A stretch of DNA of 64,000 bases from Bacteroidota bacterium (lineage in GTDB: Bacteria; Bacteroidota; Bacteroidia; Chitinophagales; Chitinophagaceae): the NCBI GenBank assembly GCA_005884665.1, contig VBAT01000007.1, positions 93,886 to 157,885 on the forward strand, in the 5' to 3' direction. Made by a program: the position numbers and the translations under genes. This document shows, in pieces, positions 25,427 to 33,245 of the stretch (positions are counted from its first letter, which is position 1; each line of letters opens with the position of its first letter). The notes under the pieces were generated by a model. The model was not told where the DNA came from and searched no databases. It was given only the letters and a program-made list of their open reading frames with translations.

Positions 25427-27253
25427 TCAAGACTCCCTTCCTGCCTGCTGCCTTGCATACAGCCCCGCATAATAACCATCCTTTATCGACATCAGCTCCC
25501 GGTGCGTCCCTTGCTCGATGATCTCCCCGTCTTCCAGGACCACGATCTTATCAAAATGCAGTAACGAAAACATACGATGGGTGATGATGATAGCTGTCTT
25601 ATCCTGTAGGTAATTGTTTAAATGCCCAATGATCTCCTTCTCTGTTTTGGCATCGACAGCGCTCAGGCAATCATCGAAGATCACAAGACCCGGATCCTTG
25701 ATCAGTGCCCGCGCAATCGATATCCGCTGCTTCTGTCCCCCGCTAAGTGTCACTCCCCTCTCCCCTATCTGTGTTTCATATTGTTGGGGTAATCTTTCTA
25801 TTTCCTTGTCCACATTGGCCTGCATGGCTGAAGTTATGACGGCATGGTGGGTAGCCTTCTCCAGGCCGAAACTGATATTGTTCTCAATCGTTTCGCTAAA
25901 CAAAAAAACATCCTGGGGTACATAGCTGATCTGTTCTCTCAGTGATTTCAGGTCAAGTTTACGGATATCGGTCCCTTCCACTTCAATATTGCCTTTTGAG
26001 ACATCATACATCCGAAGCAATAGTTGTGCAATCGTAGTTTTACCAGATCCTGTTCTTCCAACAATAGCTATTTTTTGCCCTTGCTTTACTTCCAGGTTAA
26101 GATCTTTTAAGGCCTGGATGCCGGTATCTGGATAAATGAAGTCGACATGCCGAAAGCTTATATTTCCTTTTAATGTCAACAGCTGAGGCTGTTTGGAAGC
26201 TTGTATGGCCGGTTTGGTTTGCAGAAACTCATTGATGCGTTTTTGCGAAGCGGCCGCCCGCTGGATCATGCTGGCGGTTAAGCCAATGGCGCTGACCGGG
26301 AACGTGAGCATGTTTATGTACAATACAAACTCGACAATCGTATCCAGGCCAATATTATGCTTCCCATTTATATAATATATTCCACCTATCATGATCGTGA
26401 TCAATGTGCTTAACCCTATCAGCAGTGTGATAGAGGGAAAGTAAATGGCTTCCACTTTTGCCAGGCCAATAGCATTGTTGCGATATTCTTCACTGTTCTT
26501 CTTAAAAAAACCGAGCATGGCTTTTTCCTGTACAAAGGATTTGATCACGCGTATACCAGAATAGGATTCTTGTGCATTTGTTGTAAGGTCCGAAAGTGAA
26601 GCCTGTATCCTTTCGCTTCTTTTATGGATTATGTTGTTGACATAATAGATAGCGATGGCAAGGATCGGCAATGGCGCCAGAGAATATAGCGTCAGCAAAG
26701 AATCCCTTTTGTACATAAAGAAAACGGTAAGCGAGATCACCGAAACAAGGTTCACCACGTACATCAGTGCGGGTCCTGAATACATTCTCACCCGGCTCAC
26801 ATCTTCCGAGATGCGGTTCATCAGGTCACCGGTGCTGTTTTTCTTATAAAACGCTGTATCAAGTTGCTGGTAATGACTGAAAACTTCATTCTTTTGATCA
26901 TACTCAATATGGCGGCTCATCACGATGATCGTTTGCCGCATCAGGAACAGAAAAAAGCCCCGCAACAGGGCCAACAAAAGGATGGTAATGCCGGAAATGG
27001 CGACTACTTTTTCCCAGCTATAGTGTGCTGAGTTGACCCAGGCAATGAATTTATCCACGAGCGAGTCATAATCCGGCTCCCTGGTTTTTGGTTTATAGTC
27101 CGGCAATGGCTTTTGCACGAAATCAATAATAAAACCTGTGATCTGTGGAACCAGTACGTTGAAATAGTTGGATAAAAAGACGAACACAATCCCTAATCCC
27201 AACCGAAATCGATACTTCCAGAAATATTTATTAAGCGCTTTGAGGTGCTTCAT
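25427..27253 (-). CDS. ABC transporter, fused permease and ATPase (MsbA/exporter type)
   Basis: A 608-aa half-transporter. Residues 1-330 form the membrane domain with about six helices (e.g. LGLGIVFVFLSNYFNVLVPQI, VVAISGITILLLALLRGFFL) and a cytoplasmic coupling region. Residues about 355-600 form the ATPase with Walker A IVGRTGSGKTTIAQ, Q-loop YVPQDVFLFSETIENNI, signature TLSGGQKQRISIARAL, Walker B GLVIFDDCLSAVD and the H-loop IITHRM. It dimerises to export a lipid, drug or peptide across the inner membrane. A periplasmic loop near residues 52-65 is rich in Lys/Asp. No dedicated partner is nearby, so the substrate is unknown. Confidence 0.95.
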   Translation of the reverse strand: MKHLKALNKYFWKYRFRLGLGIVFVFLSNYFNVLVPQITGFIIDFVQKPLPDYKPKTREPDYDSLVDKFIAWVNSAHYSWEKVVAISGITILLLALLRGFFLFLMRQTIIVMSRHIEYDQKNEVFSHYQQLDTAFYKKNSTGDLMNRISEDVSRVRMYSGPALMYVVNLVSVISLTVFFMYKRDSLLTLYSLAPLPILAIAIYYVNNIIHKRSERIQASLSDLTTNAQESYSGIRVIKSFVQEKAMLGFFKKNSEEYRNNAIGLAKVEAIYFPSITLLIGLSTLITIMIGGIYYINGKHNIGLDTIVEFVLYINMLTFPVSAIGLTASMIQRAAASQKRINEFLQTKPAIQASKQPQLLTLKGNISFRHVDFIYPDTGIQALKDLNLEVKQGQKIAIVGRTGSGKTTIAQLLLRMYDVSKGNIEVEGTDIRKLDLKSLREQISYVPQDVFLFSETIENNISFGLEKATHHAVITSAMQANVDKEIERLPQQYETQIGERGVTLSGGQKQRISIARALIKDPGLVIFDDCLSAVDAKTEKEIIGHLNNYLQDKTAIIITHRMFSLLHFDKIVVLEDGEIIEQGTHRELMSIKDGYYAGLYARQQAGRES

Positions 27254-27311
27254 CCAGGCAAAGGTATCGATTGAGATAAAAAGCTGATCACAATTATATG
27301 GACGGCTGTAC

Positions 27312-27358
27312 CACCGGTTACCGGTTACAGGTTACATGTTACAGGTTACAGGTTACCT
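27312..27358. repeat. Short tandem heptamer repeat (GGTTACA-like)
   Basis: Between the ABC transporter and the RDD gene the unit GGTTAC(A/C) occurs six times in tandem with small changes (GGTTACC, GGTTACA, TGTTACA, GGTTACA...). It is an intergenic microsatellite-like tract; no function is evident. Confidence 0.7.
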
Positions 27359-27426
27359 GAAGATGTGTCTTAAAAAACCCCTCGACGGGAAAATAACTTG
27401 TTAAATTAGTAAAAATCTTCAAAGCC

Positions 27427-28005
27427 ATTAAAACCAAACGACGATACCGGACCATTGTACAAAGGGTGGCAGCAGCATTCATCGATGGAGTTGTTTTTTT
27501 CCCGATTAGTCTTATACTTGATAAACTTATTGATCAAAGCGATAGAATGGGGTTTTTGATCTGGACTTTTTTCTATTCAATGACCTGGCTAAGCTATTCG
27601 ATATATATGCATGGTAAATATGGACAGACCCTGGGAAAAATGGCTTCAACGGTCAAAGTGTTTTGGCTAGATGAAGTAAACGTGATAGGCTATCGACGGG
27701 CATTCTACCGGGAGCTGATCTGGTTGATCACAACGTTTCTGGGATTGCTTTATCTAATGTTTCAATCATCTCTTTCAAATGATATCACTACTGAGAACAT
27801 GGCCAAATACTGCAACTTTGTATTCTGGGTTTCCGTGGTCTCAACGCTAGCGGAACTAACCACGATGTTCCTGAACTCTAAAAGAAGATCTTTGCATGAT
27901 CTACTCGCCGGTTCCGTTGTCGTAGATGTGACAAAATACCGGAAATGGGATATCGAGTACGAGGACATAATGCGCGAAGCCACCGAACAAAAGCCAGTTG
28001 AATGA
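27427..28005 (+). CDS. RDD family membrane protein, non-ATG start
   Basis: An RDD-type protein with about three membrane helices: VAAAFIDGVVFFPISLIL, FLIWTFFYSMTWLSYSIYM and ELIWLITTFLGLLYLMF. It has the RDD hallmarks R-x4-AFIDG, GKYGQTLGKMASTVKV and RRSLHDLLAGSVVVD. The frame reads convincingly before the first GTG (27466): KTKRRYRTIVQRVAAAFIDG contains the conserved Arg. No ATG is available downstream of the stop TAA, so ATT at 27427 is the best start; a GTG start would remove the conserved Arg. RDD proteins are transporter-like, some linked to Na+ or compatible-solute handling. Its stop overlaps the next start (ATGA). Confidence 0.8.
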   Translation: MKTKRRYRTIVQRVAAAFIDGVVFFPISLILDKLIDQSDRMGFLIWTFFYSMTWLSYSIYMHGKYGQTLGKMASTVKVFWLDEVNVIGYRRAFYRELIWLITTFLGLLYLMFQSSLSNDITTENMAKYCNFVFWVSVVSTLAELTTMFLNSKRRSLHDLLAGSVVVDVTKYRKWDIEYEDIMREATEQKPVE

Positions 28006-28407
28006 AACGATACTATCCCCTGCTTTTTATTTTCTTACTGCCCGCGATTCCTGCCTGCAACACGAATAATGGTAACAAATTGGAAACAGCCACTCATGCC
28101 GCAAAAAACAATTGCCCGGCCCCCGGTGATAAAACAGCCATGTATGCATTAGCCTTATCAGTCATCGGTAAACATAATAACGACAATATATGGAAAGCAG
28201 CATACACTTTTCAATGCTGTCTCAACTTCTGTACTGGATTGTGGCAGGGAAGACTTCGGGACACTGTACAAAAAGGGCGATACGCTTGAAACCCATTTTG
28301 ATTGTTCGCTATTAAGAGCAGGAGAAAAAAAATATGAGGTCCGGCAGATCAGAACTATCAAAATCCACAATGGAGGCCATGCCGATGAAGAGATTTTAAA
28401 AAATTAA
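28002..28407 (+). pseudogene. Small lipoprotein gene with a frameshift
   Basis: ATG 28002 overlaps the RDD stop and opens a lipoprotein signal (MKRYYPLLFIFLLPAIPAC). The frame is protein-like to about 28186 (ALSVIGKHNNDN) and then degenerates; the +1 frame from about 28190 reads YGKQHTLFNAVSTSVLDC through LYKKGDTLETHFDCSLLRAG and IRTIKIHNGGHADEEILKN, ending TAA 28405. Joined, it would be about 135 aa. A single extra base in the ATATA run at 28186-28190 explains this, so it is either a recent mutation or a sequence error. The family is not recognised. Confidence 0.65.
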
Positions 28408-28460
28408 AGTCAGCGTGGACACAATTATCACTGCATTATGAAAATGCTGTTACTGTTCAT

Positions 28461-28514
28461 CCGGCCTCACCCTCCGACTCCCTCTAGATTGCTTCGCTCC
28501 GCTTGCAATGATGA
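28461..28514. repeat. Dispersed intergenic repeat, copy 1
   Basis: This about 53-bp sequence starting CCGGCCTCACCCTCCGACTC and continuing into ATTGCTTCGCTCC recurs at 31888-31940 with six to seven differences, and its first half at 12953-12980. The second half is the reverse complement of the repeat at 24659-24710. The following stretch to 28640 is also low-complexity (ATCCAGTATCCAGTATCCAG, ACTCCCGACTCCGTACTC). No gene is seen between 28408 and 28708. Confidence 0.7.
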
Positions 28515-28708
28515 TATCCAAGATCCTGCATCTGCCATCCAGTATCCAGTATCCAGCATCTATCCCAACAATTGACTGTCGACTAACGACTATGTACTCC
28601 CGACTCCGTACTCGGAACTCCCAACTCAAATGTGTCTCCTATACATATGGTACATCTACTATACCTAGGTACGAACAAACGTTGTATTTTACCGATACAA
28701 CGATTGCT

Positions 28709-31129
28709 ATGCGTATAACAAGCTACCTGCTCAACCTTGACGAGGTCGGGTTGAATGACCTTGACATGGTCGGCGGCAAGAACGCCTCATTGGGCGAGAT
28801 GCTGCAACATCTTACAAAACTCGGTATTAATATTCCTGGAGGATTTGTGATCACGGTAAATGCCTACCGCGAATTTCTTCGAGCCAACGATCTCGAAGAA
28901 AGGATCAAGGACATTGTGAACGCGATCGATTATAATGATATCGAATCATTGCGTCGCGGTGGATTACAGGTGAGAACGCTGGTGAAGAACTCGAAGTTTC
29001 CCCGCGAACTAAGCGAAGCGATCATCGAAAAATATTACGAGCTCTCAAAAGGATATGGCCAGGATCAAACCGATGTAGCGGTACGTTCATCGGCTACTGC
29101 CGAAGATCTTCCAGATGCATCATTTGCCGGCCAGCAGGAAACTTACCTGAATGTGCGTGGCCCCGCCTCACTGATCAATTCAGTTCGTAACTGTTTTGCT
29201 TCCTTATTTACCGACAGGGCGATCAGCTATCGCCAGAGTTTCGGCTATGATCATTTTGATATTGGTCTATCCGTTTGCGTACAAAAGATGGTCCGGAGTG
29301 ACCTTGCTGCTTCAGGCGTGGCATTTTCGTTGGACACGGAAAGTGGCTTTAAAAATGTTGTTGTTATCAATGCCTCGTTTGGGCTCGGGGAAATGATCGT
29401 GCAAGGATCGGTAAGCCCCGATGAATACATTGTCTTCAAACCAACTTTGAAAGAAGGATACAAAAGCGTGATCGAAAAAAAGCTCGGCAATAAAGACAGG
29501 ATGATGGTGTATGGAGACAATCCCGATGAACGGGTACAGATCATCCCCGTAGAAAAGCCGTTGCAGCAGCGCTATTGTCTTACCAATGACCGGATACTGC
29601 AATTAGCGGAATGGGTAGTTAAGATCGAAGAATATTATTCAGATCTTAAAAAGCGTTGGTGCCCGATGGATGTCGAATGGGCGGTAGATGGATTAAGCAA
29701 GGAATTATTCATCGTCCAGGCAAGACCCGAAACAATTCATTCCCAAAAAGATCATTCAAAGATCTCGGGATATCTCATTGACGAATCGACGCCCAGGACG
29801 CCGTTATTCAAAGGCATTGCAGTAGGTGACAAGATTGCTACAGGAAAAGTATCTATACTTTATTCTTTGGATAAACGTGTTAACGAAGGACACGAGTTCA
29901 AGGCAGGAGATGTTTTAGTCACTGATATGACCGATCCTGATTGGGAACCCATCATGAAAAAAGCATCTGCTATTATTACAAATAAAGGCGGTCGCACCTG
30001 TCATGCAGCCATTGTTGCAAGGGAACTCGGGGTACCGGCTATTGTAGGATGCGGAAATGCCACCGAGTTGCTGAGCGATGGGCAACTAATTACCGCTTCC
30101 TGCTGCGAAGGAGACGATGGAATTATCTATGAAGGTGAAATACCGTTTCGGAAGACAGAAACAGATTTGAATGATCTGCCTTCATTAAAGACCCCTATTA
30201 TGCTCAATGTGGCTTCGCCGAGTTTGGCCTTTCGTTTTTCTCATTTACCAAATGCGGGTGTTGGGCTTGCCAGGGAAGAGTTTATCATTAACAATTATAT
30301 CCAGGTACATCCCCTGGCGCTGATGAAGCACCAAGAGCTTAACGACAAAGAATTGTCGGCTACAATTAAAAAGATGACAGCTGGTTTTGATAATGAAGAA
30401 GATTTTTTCATCAAGCGACTTTCATATGGTATCGCCAGGATCGCCGCAGCTTTCTATCCTAACAAAGTGATTGTTCGTTTCAGTGATTTTAAAAGCAATG
30501 AATATTACAACCTGCTGGGAGGAAAATATTTTGAGCCCCATGAAGAAAACCCGATGATCGGTTGGCGCGGAGCATCCAGATATTATTCTGAGAAATACAA
30601 ACCCGCATTCGGGATGGAGTGTAAAGCGATAAAAAGGGTAAGAGAAGATATGGGACTTAAGAATGTTGTGGTGATGATACCATTTTGCCGCACAGTCGAG
30701 GAACTTCACAAGGTAACCGGTGTCATGAAAGAATTTGGACTTGAAAGAGGCGATAATGGTCTCGAAATATTTTTAATGGCAGAGATTCCTTCCAACATCA
30801 TTCTGGCAGATGAATTCTCCAAACATATAGACGGTTTTTCCATCGGGTCCAATGACCTCACCCAACTAACACTTGGACTTGACCGTGATTCAGCACTGGT
30901 GGCTCATTTATATAACGAACGTAACCCGGCAGTAAAAACAATGTTGCGAATGCTGATTCAAATCGCCAAAAAGAATAAGGTCAAAGTAGGGATCTGTGGG
31001 CAGGGTCCCTCCGACTTCCCCGATTTTGCCCAGTTTTTGGTCGAAGAAGGGATTGACAGTATATCTGTAACCCCCGATTCGGTGATCAAGACGATCAGGG
31101 CAATCAGTGCAGTAGAAAAGAATAAATAA
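28709..31129 (+). CDS. ppsA: Phosphoenolpyruvate synthase (pyruvate, water dikinase)
   Basis: An 806-aa protein; start ATG 28709 (MRITSYLLNLDEVGLNDLDMVGGKNASLGEM) matches the family N-terminus, while the frame upstream to 28508 is repeat-derived. Residues about 10-340 form the ATP-grasp-like PPDK_N domain (VAVRSSATAEDLPDASFAGQQETYLN). Residues about 380-470 form the swivelling PEP-utilising domain with the phospho-His motif GGRTCHAAIVARELGVPAIVG. The C-terminal TIM barrel has VMIPFCRTVEEL, FLMAEIPSN and SIGSNDLTQLTLGLDRDS, and ends with the catalytic Cys region GICGQGPSD. It converts pyruvate and ATP to PEP, AMP and phosphate for gluconeogenesis. Confidence 0.96.
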   Translation: MRITSYLLNLDEVGLNDLDMVGGKNASLGEMLQHLTKLGINIPGGFVITVNAYREFLRANDLEERIKDIVNAIDYNDIESLRRGGLQVRTLVKNSKFPRELSEAIIEKYYELSKGYGQDQTDVAVRSSATAEDLPDASFAGQQETYLNVRGPASLINSVRNCFASLFTDRAISYRQSFGYDHFDIGLSVCVQKMVRSDLAASGVAFSLDTESGFKNVVVINASFGLGEMIVQGSVSPDEYIVFKPTLKEGYKSVIEKKLGNKDRMMVYGDNPDERVQIIPVEKPLQQRYCLTNDRILQLAEWVVKIEEYYSDLKKRWCPMDVEWAVDGLSKELFIVQARPETIHSQKDHSKISGYLIDESTPRTPLFKGIAVGDKIATGKVSILYSLDKRVNEGHEFKAGDVLVTDMTDPDWEPIMKKASAIITNKGGRTCHAAIVARELGVPAIVGCGNATELLSDGQLITASCCEGDDGIIYEGEIPFRKTETDLNDLPSLKTPIMLNVASPSLAFRFSHLPNAGVGLAREEFIINNYIQVHPLALMKHQELNDKELSATIKKMTAGFDNEEDFFIKRLSYGIARIAAAFYPNKVIVRFSDFKSNEYYNLLGGKYFEPHEENPMIGWRGASRYYSEKYKPAFGMECKAIKRVREDMGLKNVVVMIPFCRTVEELHKVTGVMKEFGLERGDNGLEIFLMAEIPSNIILADEFSKHIDGFSIGSNDLTQLTLGLDRDSALVAHLYNERNPAVKTMLRMLIQIAKKNKVKVGICGQGPSDFPDFAQFLVEEGIDSISVTPDSVIKTIRAISAVEKNK

Positions 31130-31412
31130 ATTGCTGGATATCCAGGCAGAAGACTGTATTTATCACCATCCCGATACCTGCCCGGCGGCCTTGCTTCGCT
31201 GTCCACGTGTCGCCGCAGCTTTAGCAGAGGCACAAGCTACGCAAAGGCGCAGTAAACTGGGCTGCCAGAAGAGTAAAGCCGTAAACTCGAGAGGTCCGGC
31301 ACAGCACCTGTCCACAAAAGGCAGTTTACTTTCCCTTTCTTTCCGGAGAAACATGGAGTCGCTATTTTTGCAGCTCATAGCCTCTTTCAATACCTATTTT
31401 AAATTCCCGGTT

Positions 31413-31886
31413 ATGAAAATATTGACGCCGGAAATAAAAGAGTTTGTAAAAAGGGTTAAGCTCGGTTTTATTGCAACCGTTTGTCCAGACGGGACGCCTA
31501 ATCTTTCTCCCAAAGGAACGCTAACAGCCTGGGATGACCAGCACCTGGTTTTCGCAGACATTCATTCTCCTGGAACTATCAAAAACCTCTTGGTTAATCC
31601 AGCTATTGAAATCAATGTTGTCGATGTATTTATTCGCAAAGGATACCGGTTCAAGGGCACTGCAAAAGTTCTTTCGGAAGGAACTTTATTTAATGTGATC
31701 TTATCTTTCTACAATGATTCTACCCGCTCAAATTATGTGATCAAAAATGTCGTAATGGTAAAAGTCGACCAGGTTCTTCCTGTTTATTCACCCGCTTATG
31801 ATAGCGAGACTGAAGAACAGATCGTGAAACGGTGGACGGAATATTGGAGTAGTGTCTATGGTTCTTCCGACTCATCCCGGCATTAA
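31413..31886 (+). CDS. Pyridoxamine 5'-phosphate oxidase-fold (split-barrel FMN-binding) protein
   Basis: A 157-aa protein starting at ATG 31413 (MKILTPEIKEFVKRVKLGFIATVCPDGTPNLSPKG); the open frame extends to 31131, but that stretch is not protein-like. The pattern LGFIATVCPDGTPNLSPKGTL, LVFADIHSPGTIKNLLVNP and IEINVVDVFIRKGYRFKGTAKVL matches the PNPOx-like split barrel that binds FMN. Members reduce or bind small molecules, and the exact reaction is unknown. It is flanked by repeat-rich intergenic DNA on both sides, so it is a single gene. Confidence 0.85.
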   Translation: MKILTPEIKEFVKRVKLGFIATVCPDGTPNLSPKGTLTAWDDQHLVFADIHSPGTIKNLLVNPAIEINVVDVFIRKGYRFKGTAKVLSEGTLFNVILSFYNDSTRSNYVIKNVVMVKVDQVLPVYSPAYDSETEEQIVKRWTEYWSSVYGSSDSSRH

Positions 31887-31887
31887 T

Positions 31888-31990
31888 CCGGCCTCACCCT
31901 CCAACTCCCTCTAGATTGCTTCGTTCCACTCGCAACGACGAGGAGAGGGAGTGTAGCAGCATCCAATTGGTTCGCTTCGCTCACAATGAT
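31888..31990. repeat. Dispersed intergenic repeat, copies 2 and 3
   Basis: 31888-31940 repeats the 28461-28514 element (CCGGCCTCACCCTCCAACTC...). A partial copy of its second half follows at about 31970-31990 (TTGGTTCGCTTCGCTCACAA). The rest of 31941-32105 contains no gene. Confidence 0.65.
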
Positions 31991-32106
31991 GAATGCAATG
32001 GTCAGCTCCTTCATACAGTTTCCAGTATCTAGCATCTCTCTTGATCATAGTCATCTCCCTTCTAAATCAATTTTTTTCTTTTCCCCCCTCCTCCTATTTT
32101 TGCCGC

Positions 32107-32191
32107 GGAGAGATGGCAGAGCGGTCGAATGCGGCGGTCTTGAAAACCGTTGACTGTAACAGGTCCGGGGGTTCGAATCCCTCTCTCTCCG
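32107..32191 (+). tRNA. tRNA-Ser (anticodon UGA)
   Basis: Acceptor stem GGAGAGA (32107-32113) pairs with TCTCTCC (32184-32190), discriminator G. The anticodon arm GCGGT-CTTGAAA-ACCGT shows anticodon TGA, and a long variable arm (about TTGACTGTAACAGGT) is typical of tRNA-Ser. The T arm GGGGGTTCGAATCCCT is intact. CCA is not encoded. Its 3' end is the left attachment site of a genomic island. Confidence 0.96.
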
Positions 32192-32192
32192 C
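32180..32192. other. Left attachment site (attL) in the tRNA-Ser 3' end
   Basis: CCTCTCTCTCCGC at the tRNA 3' end is repeated exactly at 41683-41695. Integrases of the tyrosine family typically recombine in tRNA 3' ends, and an integrase remnant begins 247 bp downstream. Confidence 0.75.
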
Positions 32193-32215
32193 ATTCAGGC
32201 ATAGTAAAAAATATT

Positions 32216-32247
32216 AAATCCCTGCAAATTGATGTTTGTGGGGATTT
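32216..32247 (+). terminator. Terminator-like hairpin after tRNA-Ser
   Basis: AAATCCCTGCAAA (32216-32228) pairs with TTTGTGGGGATTT with one mismatch and a G-U pair, around a six-base loop. A similar hairpin (CCCGCAAA / TTTGTGGG) follows the right attachment site at 41723-41745. Confidence 0.6.
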
Positions 32248-32438
32248 CTGTTTTCAGAAACCCTCCAAATTTTTCAATTTTTCTCAATTAAAATGGCCTA
32301 AATCGAGACCTAATTCAAAGAGTTTTTTGAGGTCTCGGCAAATGGCTGGAAGTCTCTCCAGTACTGCATTTTGTGTAGAAGATGTCTGATCGCAATAACT
32401 CTTCTTTTACCATATTTAAGTAACTTAAATCACCAGAT

Positions 32439-32966
32439 ATGAGCACTCCAATGCATCTCTCCTTTCAGCTCAAAAAATCGAAAGCTGATGAAAATGGCAA
32501 GGCGCCAATTTATGCGAGAATTACAATTAACGGCAATAGGACCGAATTTTCTATTAAGAGGTACACAGAACCTTCTAGGTGGATATCAAAAGCCGGAGTA
32601 GTTAAGGGGAATAATGAAGAAAGCAAGAGCTTAAATTCCTTCCTTAATACTGTAAGATTTAAACTCAATGAACAGTACCGCCAACTTCTGGAATCGAATA
32701 AGGCTATCACTCCAGAAATTGTAAAAAATGCCTATTTAGGGATAAAAGAAAAGGGGAAATCGATTGTTGAAGTCTTTCAGTATCACAATAGCCAAGTAAA
32801 GGAATTAATAGACAAAGATTTTGCCTTTGGTACCTACGAGAGGTATTGTACGGCCCTAAGACATACCCAGGAGTTCCTACAGTGGAAATATAATGTTTCT
32901 GATTTAGAAATTAAGTCCATTTTTTTCTATCAATCCCCCGACGATAAAAACATCATTCCCGGTTAA
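32439..32966 (+). pseudogene. Truncated tyrosine recombinase (integrase), N-terminal part
   Basis: A 175-aa frame with the Bacteroidota integrase N-terminus: an Arm-DNA-binding domain (GKAPIYARITINGNRTEFSI, SRWISKAGVVKGNNEESKSL) and the start of the SAM-like core-binding domain (FAFGTYERYCTALRHTQEFL). It breaks off at about residue 160 (DLEIKSI), followed by about 15 unrelated residues. The whole catalytic domain with R-H-R-Y residues is missing, so it cannot recombine. It lies directly downstream of the tRNA attachment site, where an element's own integrase is expected. Confidence 0.85.
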
Positions 32967-33245
32967 TTCACTCTTGGCATTTAGGAAAGCAACTCAGGCA
33001 CCCTTTTATTTTATTTAATGTTCCTTGGTAGCAGCGATCAATCAAAATTTGATAATGACCACCGGCGCCGTTCGCTTGCGCTATTTTAACTGTTTTCTTT
33101 TCGTTTCTGTTTCATAGCTCACATTATCAAACTACACTCACCTAAAGTAATGAGAATTTTATTTAAACATTAGCACAAAACGGACAATCCCTGCCATGAT
33201 TGTTCCGGGAAAAGGAGCCGCTCTAAGTGAACGAGTCGGCCGAAA
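32967..33245. other. Intergenic region after the integrase remnant
   Basis: No gene is seen. The stretch probably contains the deletion point of the integrase, and a short GC-rich end (GGAGCCGCTCTAAGTGAACG) just before the stop of the minus-strand gene. Confidence 0.5.

Noticed and set aside
28508..28708. Extended N-terminus of PEP synthase
   Set aside because: The stretch is made of dispersed repeat sequence; the conserved family start is at 28709.
31131..31412. Extended N-terminus of the PPOX-fold protein
   Set aside because: The extra 94 residues are not protein-like and the family N-terminus begins at ATG 31413.
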